Below, one piece after another: positions 16,360 through 25,874 of a DNA stretch of 64,000 bases. The stretch is from Antrihabitans stalagmiti. Lineage in GTDB: Bacteria; Actinomycetota; Actinomycetes; Mycobacteriales; Mycobacteriaceae. Made by a program: the position numbers and the translations under genes. Position 1 is the first letter of the stretch, and each line of letters begins with the position of its first letter. Below the pieces are notes generated by a model. It saw nothing but the letters and a program-made list of their open reading frames with translations. It was not told the DNA's origin and searched no databases. The DNA is taken from contig NZ_JAEMNV010000007.1 of the NCBI RefSeq assembly GCF_016482825.1, positions 1-64,000 of the forward strand, written 5' to 3'.

Positions 16360-17166
16360 ATGAGCGACTCGATGCACTACGTTCGCACCGGCGAGGGCAG
16401 ACCGATTCTCCTCGTCCACGGTCTGGGCTCGGACCTCGGCAACTGGGACCCGATCGTGCCGGCCCTGGTGGGGGCAGGCCGCGAGGTCATCGCGCTGGAT
16501 TTGCCCGGCTTCGGCGACAGCCCACCGCGTCACGGCGAAGTGACCATCGCATCCCTCACCGACGCCGTGCAGGAGTTCATCGTCGAGCACGAATTGGGTG
16601 ACGTGGACGTCGTGGGAAGTTCGATGGGTGCCCGAATGGTCCTCGAGATGGCCCGCCGAGGCCACGGCGGTGCGGTCGTCGCGCTGGATCCCGGCGGGTT
16701 CTGGTCCGATAACCAGGTCAAGATCTTCGGCACCACGGTCGGTGCGTCGATCGCCTTGGTACGGCGCATTCAACCCGTTCTGCCTACGCTGACGGCCAAC
16801 AGGGTCGGGCGGACCGCACTACTGCTTCAGTTCTCAGCCCACCCATGGCGCCTCGACCCCGGTTTGGTGCTGCGTGAACTCCGTAGCTTCAAACGCGCCA
16901 CCCGCCTCGACGAGGCACTGCGAGCACTGGTTCACGGGCCCAAACAGCAAGGCGCACCGGCAGGTTCACTGCGGGCGCGAGTGGTCATCGGGTGGGGTCG
17001 CAACGATCGCGTCACCCTGCCGAGCCAATCCGTCGTGGCGCAGGAACTGTTCCCCGACGCCAGCCTGCACTGGTTCGATGACTGCGGGCACTTCCCGCAC
17101 TGGGATCAGCCCGAACAGACCGCACGACTTATCCTCGATCCCACCTCGGTGACTACTACTACTTGA
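16360..17166 (+). CDS. Alpha/beta hydrolase
   Basis: The enzyme has about 268 residues. The oxyanion motif is ILLVHGLGSDLGNW, the nucleophile elbow is VVGSSMGARM, the acid lies in GWGRNDRV, and the base is His in DDCGHFPHWDQPEQT. The frame is open further upstream (to 16045). ATG 16360 is preferred because it matches the usual family N-terminus (MHYVRTGEGRP). There is no signal peptide or lid-specific motif that fixes the substrate; an esterase or C-C hydrolase role is possible. It stands 163 bases before the oxygenase gene on the same strand. Confidence 0.85.
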   Translation: MSDSMHYVRTGEGRPILLVHGLGSDLGNWDPIVPALVGAGREVIALDLPGFGDSPPRHGEVTIASLTDAVQEFIVEHELGDVDVVGSSMGARMVLEMARRGHGGAVVALDPGGFWSDNQVKIFGTTVGASIALVRRIQPVLPTLTANRVGRTALLLQFSAHPWRLDPGLVLRELRSFKRATRLDEALRALVHGPKQQGAPAGSLRARVVIGWGRNDRVTLPSQSVVAQELFPDASLHWFDDCGHFPHWDQPEQTARLILDPTSVTTTT

Positions 17167-17329
17167 TCGAGCTTCGAGATCGTCGACCGCGGCGGTGTCG
17201 TCCGTCGATCGACGAGCTGACCTCAGCCTCGACTGCGACGCGGGTAGTCGCGGCTCCGGGTTTGGTGAATTCGGAAGCCATGTTCGTCGGGTCGTGGCCA
17301 CCACAATCACACCCGATAAAACTCTGGCG

Positions 17330-18352
17330 ATGGATCGATCGTCGTGCCAGTGTGGCGTGGTGCTCCCTATTGTCGATTTGAAGGCCGCAGAGTCCGATCC
17401 GACATCGTTTCGCATCGCCCTTCGCGAAGCAGCCCACGAGGCGGGATTCTTCTACCTGGTCGGCCACGACGTCGCAGCTGATCGCATCCGCGAGGTGCTC
17501 GAGATCGCCGAAGAATTCTTCGCATTGCCCGATGCCGCGAAGGACGAGATCAGCCAATTGAAGAGCCCGCAGTTTCGCGGCTACTCCCGTCTCGGCGGCG
17601 AACTGACCAACGGAAAGGTCGATTGGCGCGAGCAGATCGACATCGGCCCCGAGCGGACCGCTCGCACCGACGCCGAGGGTTACTGGCACCTGCAGGGCCC
17701 CAATCTGTGGCCCGCGGCGCTGCCGGAGTTCCGCCGAGTCTTCGAGGCGTGGGACGAGTCCCTGGCCGAGGTCGGACTCCGACTGCTGCGGCATTGGGCC
17801 GTCTCGCTCGGCGCGCCGGAGGATCACTTCGACGGCGCGTTCGCCGAGCTGCCAGCGACCTTGATGAAGGTCGTCCGCTACCCGGGCAATGTCGACAACC
17901 CGCAAGGCGTTGGGGCGCACAAGGATTCCGGAGTGCTCACACTGCTGCTGGTTGCGCCGGACTCCGAAGGTCTTCAAACCGAACTCACACCTGGCGAATG
18001 GGTCGATGTACCTCCGCTGGAGAACGCGTTCATCGTCAATATCGGGGAACTGCTCGAGGTCGCGACCAACGGCTATCTACGCGCGACCAAGCACCGAGTC
18101 CTCGCACCGCGGCCAGGTACCGACCGGGTGTCGATACCGTACTTCTTGAACCCTGCGCTCGATGCAGTCATACCGATCATCGAACTCCCGCCGACTCTCG
18201 CGAAGCATTCACGTGGGGTGGAGGCTGACCCGGACAATCCGATCTTCGACACCTACGGCGAGAACGCGTGGAAGTCCCGGACTCGAGCACATCCCGACGT
18301 CGCTGAACTACACCACGGAATCAAACCGGGCGGTTCACCCACCGCCTACTAG
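17330..18352 (+). CDS. Isopenicillin-N-synthase-like Fe(II)/2-oxoglutarate dioxygenase
   Basis: The protein has about 340 residues. It has the N-terminal DIOX_N region (PIVDLKAA, AGFFYLVGHDV) and the double-stranded beta-helix. Iron ligands are His and Asp in GAHKDSGVLTLL and His in ATKHRVL; the 2-oxoglutarate-binding R-x-S is in DRVSIPYF. The same fold includes plant flavonoid and ethylene-forming oxygenases; the bacterial substrate is unknown. ATG 17330 gives the normal family N-terminus; the frame is open to 17195. It is a single gene, with no operon partner downstream on this strand. Confidence 0.87.
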   Translation: MDRSSCQCGVVLPIVDLKAAESDPTSFRIALREAAHEAGFFYLVGHDVAADRIREVLEIAEEFFALPDAAKDEISQLKSPQFRGYSRLGGELTNGKVDWREQIDIGPERTARTDAEGYWHLQGPNLWPAALPEFRRVFEAWDESLAEVGLRLLRHWAVSLGAPEDHFDGAFAELPATLMKVVRYPGNVDNPQGVGAHKDSGVLTLLLVAPDSEGLQTELTPGEWVDVPPLENAFIVNIGELLEVATNGYLRATKHRVLAPRPGTDRVSIPYFLNPALDAVIPIIELPPTLAKHSRGVEADPDNPIFDTYGENAWKSRTRAHPDVAELHHGIKPGGSPTAY

Positions 18353-18392
18353 GCACTCGCTCGGCGACCTTGTCGGCAGCGAACTACGGCGA

Positions 18393-19229
18393 TCAACGCT
18401 CAGGACTCTTGGCTGTGGTGGCTGCCGCCAACAGTGCGTCGTTGACGGCGGTGGGTGTGACCGCAACGAGCGACTTCTGTAGGCGACTGACGTTGTCGCA
18501 CAGGTACCGTCGCTTCGGGCGCCGCGAGGTCAGCGCGTGGTCGACCACGTTCACCACCTTCTTCGGGTCGCTTGCCAACTTCTGCATACGTCCCAACAAT
18601 TTTCGACTTCCGATGAGGTGGGCCGCGTACAGGTCGCGGTGCTCGTCGGTCATACGCGCGACCATCGCGTCGTGTTCGTCGAGCGCGTCGGCCCACATGT
18701 CCGTGCGGATTGGGCCGGGTTCGATGAGCGAGACAGGAATGTGCCACGGGCGCAACTCCATTCGCAATGCGTCGGCCAAGGATTCGATGGCGTATTTCGA
18801 TGCGCTGTAGGCGCCGGTGCCAGGTGTCGTGATCAAGCCCGATACCGACGACATGAACACCACCCGCCCGCGGGCGGCGCGAATCTTCGGCAGCACCGCC
18901 TGTGTGACGGCGATCTGCGCAATCACGTTGACGTCGAACTGTTGTGACAGCGCATCGACGGACAGCGACTCCACCGGGCCGTTGACGATGATTCCTGCGT
19001 TGTTGACGACACCGTTCAACTCTGCAGGGAGCCGGTCGGAAAGCGTTGCGATGGAGTCCCTGTCGGTGATGTCGAGCGTGATCGGGTGGACGTTGGGGAT
19101 ACGTTCGAGGCTGCGTAGCGCGGTGTCGGATCGGGCGGTGCCATAGACGTCCCACCCCCGTCTACTCAAGTGCTCGGTGATGGCCGACCCGATTCCTCGG
19201 CCTGCGCCGGTGACCAGTACTGAAGGCAT
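18393..19229 (-). CDS. Short-chain dehydrogenase/reductase
   Basis: This 278-residue SDR has the cofactor motif TGAGRGIGSA at residues 7-16, NNAG, a catalytic Ser region (VFMSSVSG) and YSASKYA. The C-terminal IEPGPIRTDM segment is typical of the classical family. It follows the alpha/beta hydrolase (19257-20123) by 27 bases on the same strand, so the two probably form an operon read from the divergent promoter at about 20.2 kb. The substrate is unknown. Confidence 0.88.
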   Translation of the reverse strand: MPSVLVTGAGRGIGSAITEHLSRRGWDVYGTARSDTALRSLERIPNVHPITLDITDRDSIATLSDRLPAELNGVVNNAGIIVNGPVESLSVDALSQQFDVNVIAQIAVTQAVLPKIRAARGRVVFMSSVSGLITTPGTGAYSASKYAIESLADALRMELRPWHIPVSLIEPGPIRTDMWADALDEHDAMVARMTDEHRDLYAAHLIGSRKLLGRMQKLASDPKKVVNVVDHALTSRRPKRRYLCDNVSRLQKSLVAVTPTAVNDALLAAATTAKSPER

Positions 19230-19256
19230 GCGCTGCTCTCTCTTCTGATTTCGCAG

Positions 19257-20123
19257 TCAGCGCGCGAGGAATTCGAGAACCTTGGGAACGAACTGCTCGT
19301 GGTATTGGAAGATGCCGCCGTGCCCGGAGTTGGGGTAGATCACCAGTTCTGCGTTAGGCAGCCGGCGGGCCATGTCGACGGAGTGCGCACTGTCGACCAT
19401 GACGTCGTTGTCGCCGTTGGCCACCAGAACCGGCTGCTGGATGCTGCCCAAATCGTAGGGAGTTTGCACCGCCGCGGCCCGGATTGCAGTGAGCTGGTTA
19501 CGGATTGCCGTGAGCGAGATTCGTTTGTCGCGGCCCTCGGTGCGTTCTTCGAGTCGCGCCATGTAGTCGGTCGCGGCACGCTTGCCCTCCGCGGTGCGAG
19601 GGAAGAAGAGGAAGTGCTTGGGGTTGCGCAGAGTCAGAGCAGCTTTGACATAGGCGAGCACGGCGACCTTGGTGACTTCGTCCAAGTCCCCCGCACCCGC
19701 GGTTCCCGTACCGGCGAAAATCGCCTTCCGGACCAGCTCGGGATGCGCGAGGGTAACCACTTGGGCGACACCACCGCCGAGGGAGAAGCCGAGCAGATCG
19801 ACCTGGTCGTAGCCGAGCGCGCGAATGAATTCGACAGCGTCGGCCGCCATCTCGTCGATGGTGCGCGGTACCGACCCGCTCGATGCGCCTACCCCACGAT
19901 TGTCGAAAACGATGACGTGGCGCCGGGCCGCGATTCCGTCGAGAACGCGGGGATCCCAGTCGTCCATCGTGGCGGTGAGGTGGTGCAGCAAGACGAGCGG
20001 CACGCCGCCGCGTGGCCCAAGCTCACGATAGGCGAAGGTGCCGCCACCGGTGGTGATGGTGCGGTTCGGGGCGTCTTTCGACGTCGTCGATGCGGCGTTC
20101 TTGGGTGTGTCGATCGTTGTCAT
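19257..20123 (-). CDS. Alpha/beta hydrolase
   Basis: This 288-residue hydrolase has VLLHHLTATMDDWDP, FDNRGVGASSG, nucleophile elbow LGFSLGGGVAQ, acid in NGDNDVMV and base in NSGHGGIFQ. It is clearly paralogous to the divergent gene at 20270-21130, with the same ELGPRG(G/D)xP start and the same GHGG(I/V)FQ end. The pair arose by duplication around one control region. Expected to be a cytoplasmic esterase or peroxidase-like hydrolase. Confidence 0.87.
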   Translation of the reverse strand: MTTIDTPKNAASTTSKDAPNRTITTGGGTFAYRELGPRGGVPLVLLHHLTATMDDWDPRVLDGIAARRHVIVFDNRGVGASSGSVPRTIDEMAADAVEFIRALGYDQVDLLGFSLGGGVAQVVTLAHPELVRKAIFAGTGTAGAGDLDEVTKVAVLAYVKAALTLRNPKHFLFFPRTAEGKRAATDYMARLEERTEGRDKRISLTAIRNQLTAIRAAAVQTPYDLGSIQQPVLVANGDNDVMVDSAHSVDMARRLPNAELVIYPNSGHGGIFQYHEQFVPKVLEFLAR

Positions 20124-20190
20124 CGTTACTCGCTTTCGACTGTGCGGCTCGACCCGCGTGGGGTGGGTAGACCGCTACGGTTGCCTTTAT

Positions 20191-20204
20191 ATTATGGTCA
20201 TAAT
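20191..20204. promoter_or_regulatory. Palindromic operator candidate in a divergent promoter
   Basis: ATTATGGTCATAAT is a near-perfect 14-bp palindrome (ATTATG-GT-CATAAT). It lies midway between the divergent hydrolase genes, 67 bases from the left start and 66 from the right. Its size and AT-rich arms suit a TetR-type dimer. The two TetR genes 1-2 kb away are candidate binders (inference). Confidence 0.5.
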
Positions 20205-20269
20205 CTCATCGAGAAGTCCATGCAGAACAACCGAAACCGAACCGAAAACTCACTGCGAGGAGTCAGACC

Positions 20270-21130
20270 ATGGCCCGCCGAAAAGACAATGTCGCAACCA
20301 CGTGGAGCAGCGTCGCTACCCAAACGCTCACCGCGGGAGGTATCGAATTTCCCTACCGCGAACTCGGCCCGCGCGGTGACACCCCCGTCGTATTCCTGAC
20401 CCACCTGGCTGCCGTGCTCGACAACTGGGACCCCCGAATAGTCGACGGAGTTGCCGCAACCCGCCACGTCATCACCTTCGACAACCGCGGAGTCGGCGCC
20501 GCCACCGGAAAGACTCCTACGACGATCGAGGAGATGGCGGCCGACGCGGTGAAGTTCATTCGCGCGCTCGGCCACGACATGGTCGACCTCTTCGGCTTCT
20601 CCATGGGCGGCATGATCGCGCAGATCATCGCCGAAACCGACCCTGGTTTGGTGCGTCGACTAGCACTCGCCGGCACCGGACCCGCTGGCGGCGAGGGCAT
20701 CGACAAAGTCACCGCGATCACCTACCTGGACACCTTCCGCTCGATCATCGGACGAACGGACCCGAAGGAATTCCTGTTCTTCACGCGGACGGCACACGGT
20801 CGGAAGCAGGCAGCCGCATTCCTTCAGCGTCTGGCCGAACGCACCACGGACCGAGACGAAGAGATCACGATCTCGGTGCTGCGGCGCCAACTCAAAGCCA
20901 TTCACGGGTGGGGCGCACGGGCACCGCAAGACCTCTCGCGCATCACAATCCCGGTGTTACTCGCCAACGGCGACCACGACCGCATGGTCCCGACCAGCAA
21001 CACCTACGACATGGACCGACGCTTCCCGAACAGCCGCATCGTCGTCTATCCGGACGCCGGCCACGGTGGGGTCTTTCAGGAGCACGAGACCTTCGTGCCT
21101 ACGCTCGTCGAATTCCTTTCTGCGCCTTGA
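20270..21130 (+). CDS. Alpha/beta hydrolase, paralogue of the divergent neighbour
   Basis: The protein has 286 residues. Motifs are FLTHLAAVLDNWDP, FDNRGVGAATG, nucleophile elbow FGFSMGGMIAQ, acid in NGDHDRMV and base in DAGHGGVFQEHE. ATG 20270 has GAGGAG about 10 bases upstream. It is complete, faces the convergent TetR gene at 21155, and probably shares control with the hydrolase-SDR operon across the palindrome at 20191. Confidence 0.87.
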   Translation: MARRKDNVATTWSSVATQTLTAGGIEFPYRELGPRGDTPVVFLTHLAAVLDNWDPRIVDGVAATRHVITFDNRGVGAATGKTPTTIEEMAADAVKFIRALGHDMVDLFGFSMGGMIAQIIAETDPGLVRRLALAGTGPAGGEGIDKVTAITYLDTFRSIIGRTDPKEFLFFTRTAHGRKQAAAFLQRLAERTTDRDEEITISVLRRQLKAIHGWGARAPQDLSRITIPVLLANGDHDRMVPTSNTYDMDRRFPNSRIVVYPDAGHGGVFQEHETFVPTLVEFLSAP

Positions 21131-21154
21131 GTGCCACATCTGCTCCGGCGGGAT

Positions 21155-21736
21155 CTAGCTGTCGAGCTCGAGCAGTTCGAGCGCGCTGCTGATTCCCGCC
21201 GCCAGCACACTCTCTGACAGGACTGGATCGGAAACGGCACGTGCCAGTTGCAGAGTGCCGACAAGCAACGTGAACAACCCCGTGGCCCGCCGCCGAGCTG
21301 CCGCAGGTTCGTCAGGGGACAGATGCCGAGCGACGGCGTCGATGATGGACTCGACCCCTGCGGTGTATGCGTCTCGACCGCGTCCGTCCAAGCGAACGAT
21401 TTCGTCGAGCAGCGCGCCCGATGGACAGCCGGCACCCGGGTCGTCGCGATGCTCCGGCGACAGATACCCGCCGATGAACTCGACGATAGCCGCTCTGCCC
21501 GCCGGGAGGTCCGCGATCGTCGCGGCCTGACTTCGCAACTGGTCGTCCAGCACGGTCGCCACAAGATCGTTCTTCGACTCGAAATGGGCGTAGAAGGCAC
21601 CGTTCGTGAGCCCGGCGTCAGCCATCAACGTCGAGACGCCGGAGCCGTCTATCCCGTCGAGCTTCAGTCGGCGACTTGCCGTCTCGATGATCCGGCGACG
21701 TGTCTCGGTCTTGTGATTCTTGTCGTATCTCGGCAC
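21155..21736 (-). CDS. TetR/AcrR-family regulator
   Basis: This 193-residue regulator has an N-terminal helix-turn-helix (SGVSTLMADAGLTNGAFYAH followed by FESKNDLV) and an all-helical ligand domain with the pattern PAGCPSGALL, as in the TetR_C_16/33-like groups. It starts 45 bases after the stop of the other TetR gene (21782), so it may be the last gene of that operon or have its own promoter. It is convergent with the hydrolase at 20270-21130, its most likely target. Confidence 0.88.
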   Translation of the reverse strand: MPRYDKNHKTETRRRIIETASRRLKLDGIDGSGVSTLMADAGLTNGAFYAHFESKNDLVATVLDDQLRSQAATIADLPAGRAAIVEFIGGYLSPEHRDDPGAGCPSGALLDEIVRLDGRGRDAYTAGVESIIDAVARHLSPDEPAAARRRATGLFTLLVGTLQLARAVSDPVLSESVLAAGISSALELLELDS

Positions 21737-21781
21737 TGCTCGCCTTTCCTCCCCCTACTACGTACCGAGCATTCTACGGCA

Positions 21782-22495
21782 TCAGCTTACGTTCATACTA
21801 TTATGATCGTCAGCTCGAACGGAAAGATCGGGAACAAGCACCGATTCGTGTGATGCGACGGCGCGATCGCGGTCGCCACCAAGGCCGACAACAAGATTCA
21901 CGCCCATCGGCATCATCACCTGTGCGACCGGATCGTCGAAGTCGACGAAGTGCTCGGACAATTCGAGGGTGATGTAGCCGTGCACGTAACTCCACAGCTG
22001 CGCTGCGATCACCTCGGGGGCCTGCTCCGCGATCCAGCCCGAGTTCACCAGTCGCACACAGGCTTCCAGCGTGTGGGCGTATGCGTCCCGGAACGCCGGC
22101 GAGCGCCCGCTCAAACGAACGTCGGACTCCCCCACCGGTCGGTACGTCGCGCGAGTGGACAGTCCGAACATCAAGTCGTAGAGATGGGGATTCTGTCGCG
22201 CGAGCCGACGGCACGACAAGGCCATGGCGAAGAGGTCCGCGATCGGGTCCGAACTTGCCGGTATCTCCGAAAACGCGCGGTCCAACTCTTTGAAACCCTG
22301 ATCGACCACAGCACGGACCAGTTCGGGGACACCACCGAAATGGCTGTAGACCACCATCGTCGACAACCCAGTTGCCGCTGCTACTGTCCGCGCTTTGATG
22401 GCAGCCGGACCCTGCTCGGCAAGCAGCGCGATCGTCGCGTTGACGAGGCGCTCCGGCACACTCTCGGTTGGCGAATCTTCGGACATGCTCGTCAT
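21782..22495 (-). CDS. TetR-family regulator
   Basis: The protein has 237 residues. Its DNA-binding region is IKARTVAAATGLSTMVVYSH followed by FGGVPELV. A TetR_C-type ligand domain follows (RRLARQNPHLYDLMFG, WSYVHGYITLELSEHF). The ATG at 22495 overlaps the stop of the acyl-CoA ligase gene (ATGA), so it is translated with the catabolic operon and probably autoregulates it. The longer open frame to 22708 runs inside the ligase gene and is rejected. Confidence 0.88.
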   Translation of the reverse strand: MTSMSEDSPTESVPERLVNATIALLAEQGPAAIKARTVAAATGLSTMVVYSHFGGVPELVRAVVDQGFKELDRAFSEIPASSDPIADLFAMALSCRRLARQNPHLYDLMFGLSTRATYRPVGESDVRLSGRSPAFRDAYAHTLEACVRLVNSGWIAEQAPEVIAAQLWSYVHGYITLELSEHFVDFDDPVAQVMMPMGVNLVVGLGGDRDRAVASHESVLVPDLSVRADDHNSMNVS

Positions 22496-23967
22496 TCTCG
22501 CACCTCCCTGCCCTGTAGCAGCGCCCGCGCGCGGAGCGCATTCTTGTCGATCTTCCCCACCGCGTTCTTCGGTAGAGCCGCGAGAACGTGGATCGACCGT
22601 GGGCGTTTGTACCGGCTCAGCTCGACAGTGCAGCGCTCGCGGAGCTGCTCCGAATCTATGCTCGAACCGGGCCGCGGCTGGACGAATGCGATGACGACCT
22701 CGCCCCATCTTTCGTCGGGTATGCCAATGACGGCCGCCTCCAAAACCGCTGTATCACTTGCGATTACGTCCTCGATCTCCTTGGGATAGATATTCTCTCC
22801 GCCGCGAATGATCATCTCCTTGCAGCGTCCAACGATGCGTAGGTAGCCGTCGGAATCCAACTGCCCGACGTCGCCGGTGTGCAACCAGCCGTCGACCAGC
22901 ACTGCGGCAGTGTCGTCGGGACGTCCGAGGTAGCCACGCATGACGTTGGGCCCTCGTACCACCACCTCTCCGGTTTCTCCCTGTGGGACAGCGTTTCCCT
23001 TCGAGTCGACGATCCGGATTTCCTGTCCTGGCAGCGGACACCCGACCGTGCCTGGCTTGCGCACGCCGGAAACTGGGTTGATCGTCGACCCGCAGGTTCC
23101 CTCCGAAAGTCCGTAGGCCTCGACGAGCGGAAACCCGAACCGGTCCTCGAAGCGCGTGAGCAGGTCGGCCGGCGCAGGTGCGGCTCCGCAGACCGCGAAG
23201 CGAATCGACGACGTGTCCGGCCGAACCTCAGCGGGAAGAGCGGCCAGCATGCTGTAGATCGTCGGAACACCGCTGAAGAAGGTGGGCTTTTTAGCTTCGA
23301 CGATGTCGAAGAACGTTCTGGGGTTGAATCGATCGGCAACGACCACGCTCGCTCCGACGAGTAGCGGAGTCAGCACACTGACAACAATTCCGTTGACGTG
23401 AAAAAGCGGCAGGATCAACAGGGATCGGTCCGTCGCATCCAGTTCGAGCGCTGCGGCACCCATCGCCGTCATCGCGTCGAGATTCGCATGGTCGAGCATG
23501 ACGCCCTTCGGCACACCCGTGGTTCCACTGGTGTAGATCAGCAGTGCGATCGTCGACGTGTCGGAGTGCGGTGCCTCGCCTGCGTCGTGAACTTCCCGTG
23601 CGAGGTCGCCGATCTCGAGCGTTGTCACCGTATCCGATTGTGCCGCATCATCTTCGACCACCAGTAGCCGAGTTTTCGAGTCGGTGAGCTGCCGCGCCAC
23701 CTCGGCAGCGGTGAGAGCCGGATTGACCGGCGTGACGGTAGCTCCGATTCGCCAGGCCGCAAGAAGTAGGACGACGAATTCGACCCGGTTGCTCAGCTTC
23801 AGCGCAACGACGTCGTTGCGCCCGATGCCGAGGGTTCGCAATTGACCGGCCGCGGCTTGGACACGGCTGAGCATGGCGGCGTTGGTAAGCAACTGATCAC
23901 TGTCGGCGACGGCCAAGCCGTCTGGATCGCGCGCGGCTCGCAGGTCCGCCAGGGTGCTGAACTGCAT
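22492..23967 (-). CDS. Acyl-CoA synthetase (AMP-forming ligase)
   Basis: This 491-residue ANL-superfamily ligase has the P-loop-like YTSGTTGVPKG at 145-155, AYGLSEGTCG, GWLHTGDVGQLD, the hinge GRCKEMIIRGGENIYPKE and the catalytic-lysine segment PKNAVGKIDKNALR. It activates a carboxylic acid as the CoA thioester. The size and position with an enoyl-CoA hydratase suggest a fatty, aromatic or terpenoid acid. It lies 5 bases after the hydrolase gene and overlaps the TetR gene, so it is mid-operon. Confidence 0.92.
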   Translation of the reverse strand: MQFSTLADLRAARDPDGLAVADSDQLLTNAAMLSRVQAAAGQLRTLGIGRNDVVALKLSNRVEFVVLLLAAWRIGATVTPVNPALTAAEVARQLTDSKTRLLVVEDDAAQSDTVTTLEIGDLAREVHDAGEAPHSDTSTIALLIYTSGTTGVPKGVMLDHANLDAMTAMGAAALELDATDRSLLILPLFHVNGIVVSVLTPLLVGASVVVADRFNPRTFFDIVEAKKPTFFSGVPTIYSMLAALPAEVRPDTSSIRFAVCGAAPAPADLLTRFEDRFGFPLVEAYGLSEGTCGSTINPVSGVRKPGTVGCPLPGQEIRIVDSKGNAVPQGETGEVVVRGPNVMRGYLGRPDDTAAVLVDGWLHTGDVGQLDSDGYLRIVGRCKEMIIRGGENIYPKEIEDVIASDTAVLEAAVIGIPDERWGEVVIAFVQPRPGSSIDSEQLRERCTVELSRYKRPRSIHVLAALPKNAVGKIDKNALRARALLQGREVRE

Positions 23968-23972
23968 GACAG

Positions 23973-24884
23973 CTAAACGCTTTCCGGTCGTAGGTGGCGG
24001 CTCAGGAACTCGATCTGGTCGGCGACGAGTGCGTCGAACGGTTCGCCGAGATAGAAGTCGAAATGGCCGGCGCCGTAAGTCTTGATCTCCCCCAACGGCG
24101 CTGAGCGGGCGTAACGAATCGTGTCCTCGGGTGGCGTGACGGAGTCGGAGTTGCTGACGCAGAACAAAATCGGCATCGTGACCTTCTTGGCAGAGCGACC
24201 GGGCCGGTACGCCATGATCGTCGGAATGACCCGGGCGGCAACCTCGTTGCGAAAATCCAGGCCCGGCGGGACCAGAGCCTGATATCCGGGAAGTGCGTCC
24301 GGAGCGTTCATCAGAGCCAGCGAGTTCGGTCCGGCAGCGAGTGGAATCATCGACGGCTCACTACCTCGAACCATCGCGACCAGGTCTCGGGTCAGGACCG
24401 GCATACTCTTCGCAGCAGCTATCGGACCCAGTGCCATCGCAGAGGCCAGGCCGTCGGTGAACGGACACTGCGACACCGCTGCCAGCAGTTCGGGATGACG
24501 AGAGGCGACTGTGATGGCATGTCCACCACCGAACGAGCTACCCCACACTGCAATTCGTTGTCCGTCGACATCGTCACGGCTCATGACGTGCGCGATGGCC
24601 GCGTCCCAGTCGGCAAGCTGTTTCTTGATCGACAGCAGCTGACGAGGTTGTCCGGTGCTGTCGCCGAAGTGTCTGTAAGTGAAGGCAAGAGCGGCGATGC
24701 CTGCCTTGGCGAATTCTTCGGCGAATGCGTCCAGGCGCATTTCTCGGGTGGCGCCGAGTCCGTGACCGAGGATGACGATCGGCGGCGAGGCGACGCCGGT
24801 CGGGAGGTAGAGCCAGGCTGCGCACCTGTCGTCACCCGATCGGAAGGTGACGTCTTTACGGATGTAAGCGAGTGAGGCAGACAT
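23973..24884 (-). CDS. Alpha/beta hydrolase (acyl-transferase/dienelactone-like)
   Basis: The protein has 303 residues. It has ILGHGLGATREMRLD, the elbow VWGSSFGGGHA, the acid region FCVSNSDSVTPPED and base His in YGAGHFDFYLGEPFD. This resembles the DUF1100/X-Pro-peptidase-like hydrolases often encoded in degradation clusters. Its ATG shares one base with the enoyl-CoA hydratase stop (TGATG), so translation is coupled. The ester or acyl substrate is unknown. Confidence 0.85.
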   Translation of the reverse strand: MSASLAYIRKDVTFRSGDDRCAAWLYLPTGVASPPIVILGHGLGATREMRLDAFAEEFAKAGIAALAFTYRHFGDSTGQPRQLLSIKKQLADWDAAIAHVMSRDDVDGQRIAVWGSSFGGGHAITVASRHPELLAAVSQCPFTDGLASAMALGPIAAAKSMPVLTRDLVAMVRGSEPSMIPLAAGPNSLALMNAPDALPGYQALVPPGLDFRNEVAARVIPTIMAYRPGRSAKKVTMPILFCVSNSDSVTPPEDTIRYARSAPLGEIKTYGAGHFDFYLGEPFDALVADQIEFLSRHLRPESV

Positions 24885-25861
24885 CAGAGTTTCACCTGCA
24901 CTGTGCTGTTGCGGAGTCCGGGGACGGTGCCGGCGTCGAGTGCCTCTTCGTAAACGCCAGGACTGTAGAGGGGAAGTTCGCCGATGGCCTCGGTGGTTGC
25001 CATGTAGTCACGCATAAGCTCCTGCCCGACCTTGGACAGCGCCGTGGTCAGGAACTCGGCTGCTTCGATGTGCAGACCCTCCTCCAGCGTCGCGGATCCG
25101 CCGAAGTAGACGGCGCGCTTGATCGCGGCGATCGATTGCTTCGGACGGGACCCGAAGTGCTTCGCCAGTTCGATTGCCCTGCCGAGGACTTCGTCCTGCG
25201 GCACGACGTCGTCGACCGCTCCGTTCGCCAAAGCCTCTGCGGGAGTGAACGGTTTGCCGTCGAGAATTGCCACCAGTGACTTGTGTGTGCCGATCAGCCG
25301 CGTGAGCCGCTGTGTACCGCCACCGCCAGGCATGATTCCCAGGAGAATTTCGGGTTGGCCGATGAAGTAGTCGCCGTCGGCCATCACACGCAGGTCGTTG
25401 GCCCAGCAGAATTCGGCACCGAGCCCCAGGGCGGAGCCATTGAGCGCGGCAACGAAGATCACGCCGCTGCGGTTCATCCGCAAGAAGGTCCGGTGGAGAC
25501 GTTCGAGCTGGACAGCCGGCCACAGCGGTGTCTTTCCGAGGATCGACTGCAGCCCGCCCAACCGATTGACCCCTTTGGCGGTGCTGGCAAGTGCGGACGC
25601 TCCCTTCACCCCGACCGGGGGTACTTGGGCGCCGCCCTCCTGCAGCCAGCGGACCTCGGCGTGGCTGACGAACCGAGTCGGATGTGTCCCGGTGAATACG
25701 ACCGCGCGGACGTTGGGGTCTACGTCGGCTCGGTCGACGAGTGCGTCGAGTTGCTCGGCGATGTCGTTGCCGAACAGGCCGAGTGGGCCGCCGTCGATTC
25801 GTGCGAGGAGTATCGCGCCGCGGTCCTCGATGAGGAGATTTCCTCTGACTTCCTTGGTCAT
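24884..25861 (-). CDS. Enoyl-CoA hydratase/isomerase family protein
   Basis: This 325-residue crotonase-fold protein shows the oxyanion-hole segments AALNGSALGLGAEFCWANDL and LGIMPGGGGTQRLTRLIG. The Glu of the GGGGTQRL region is replaced by Gly, as in many divergent crotonases, so the chemistry could be hydration, isomerisation or C-C cleavage. The C-terminal tail is longer than in classical EchA proteins. It lies 13 bases downstream of the SDR gene in the minus-strand operon. Confidence 0.87.
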   Translation of the reverse strand: MTKEVRGNLLIEDRGAILLARIDGGPLGLFGNDIAEQLDALVDRADVDPNVRAVVFTGTHPTRFVSHAEVRWLQEGGAQVPPVGVKGASALASTAKGVNRLGGLQSILGKTPLWPAVQLERLHRTFLRMNRSGVIFVAALNGSALGLGAEFCWANDLRVMADGDYFIGQPEILLGIMPGGGGTQRLTRLIGTHKSLVAILDGKPFTPAEALANGAVDDVVPQDEVLGRAIELAKHFGSRPKQSIAAIKRAVYFGGSATLEEGLHIEAAEFLTTALSKVGQELMRDYMATTEAIGELPLYSPGVYEEALDAGTVPGLRNSTVQVKL

Positions 25862-25874
25862 TTCTGTTGCGTCC

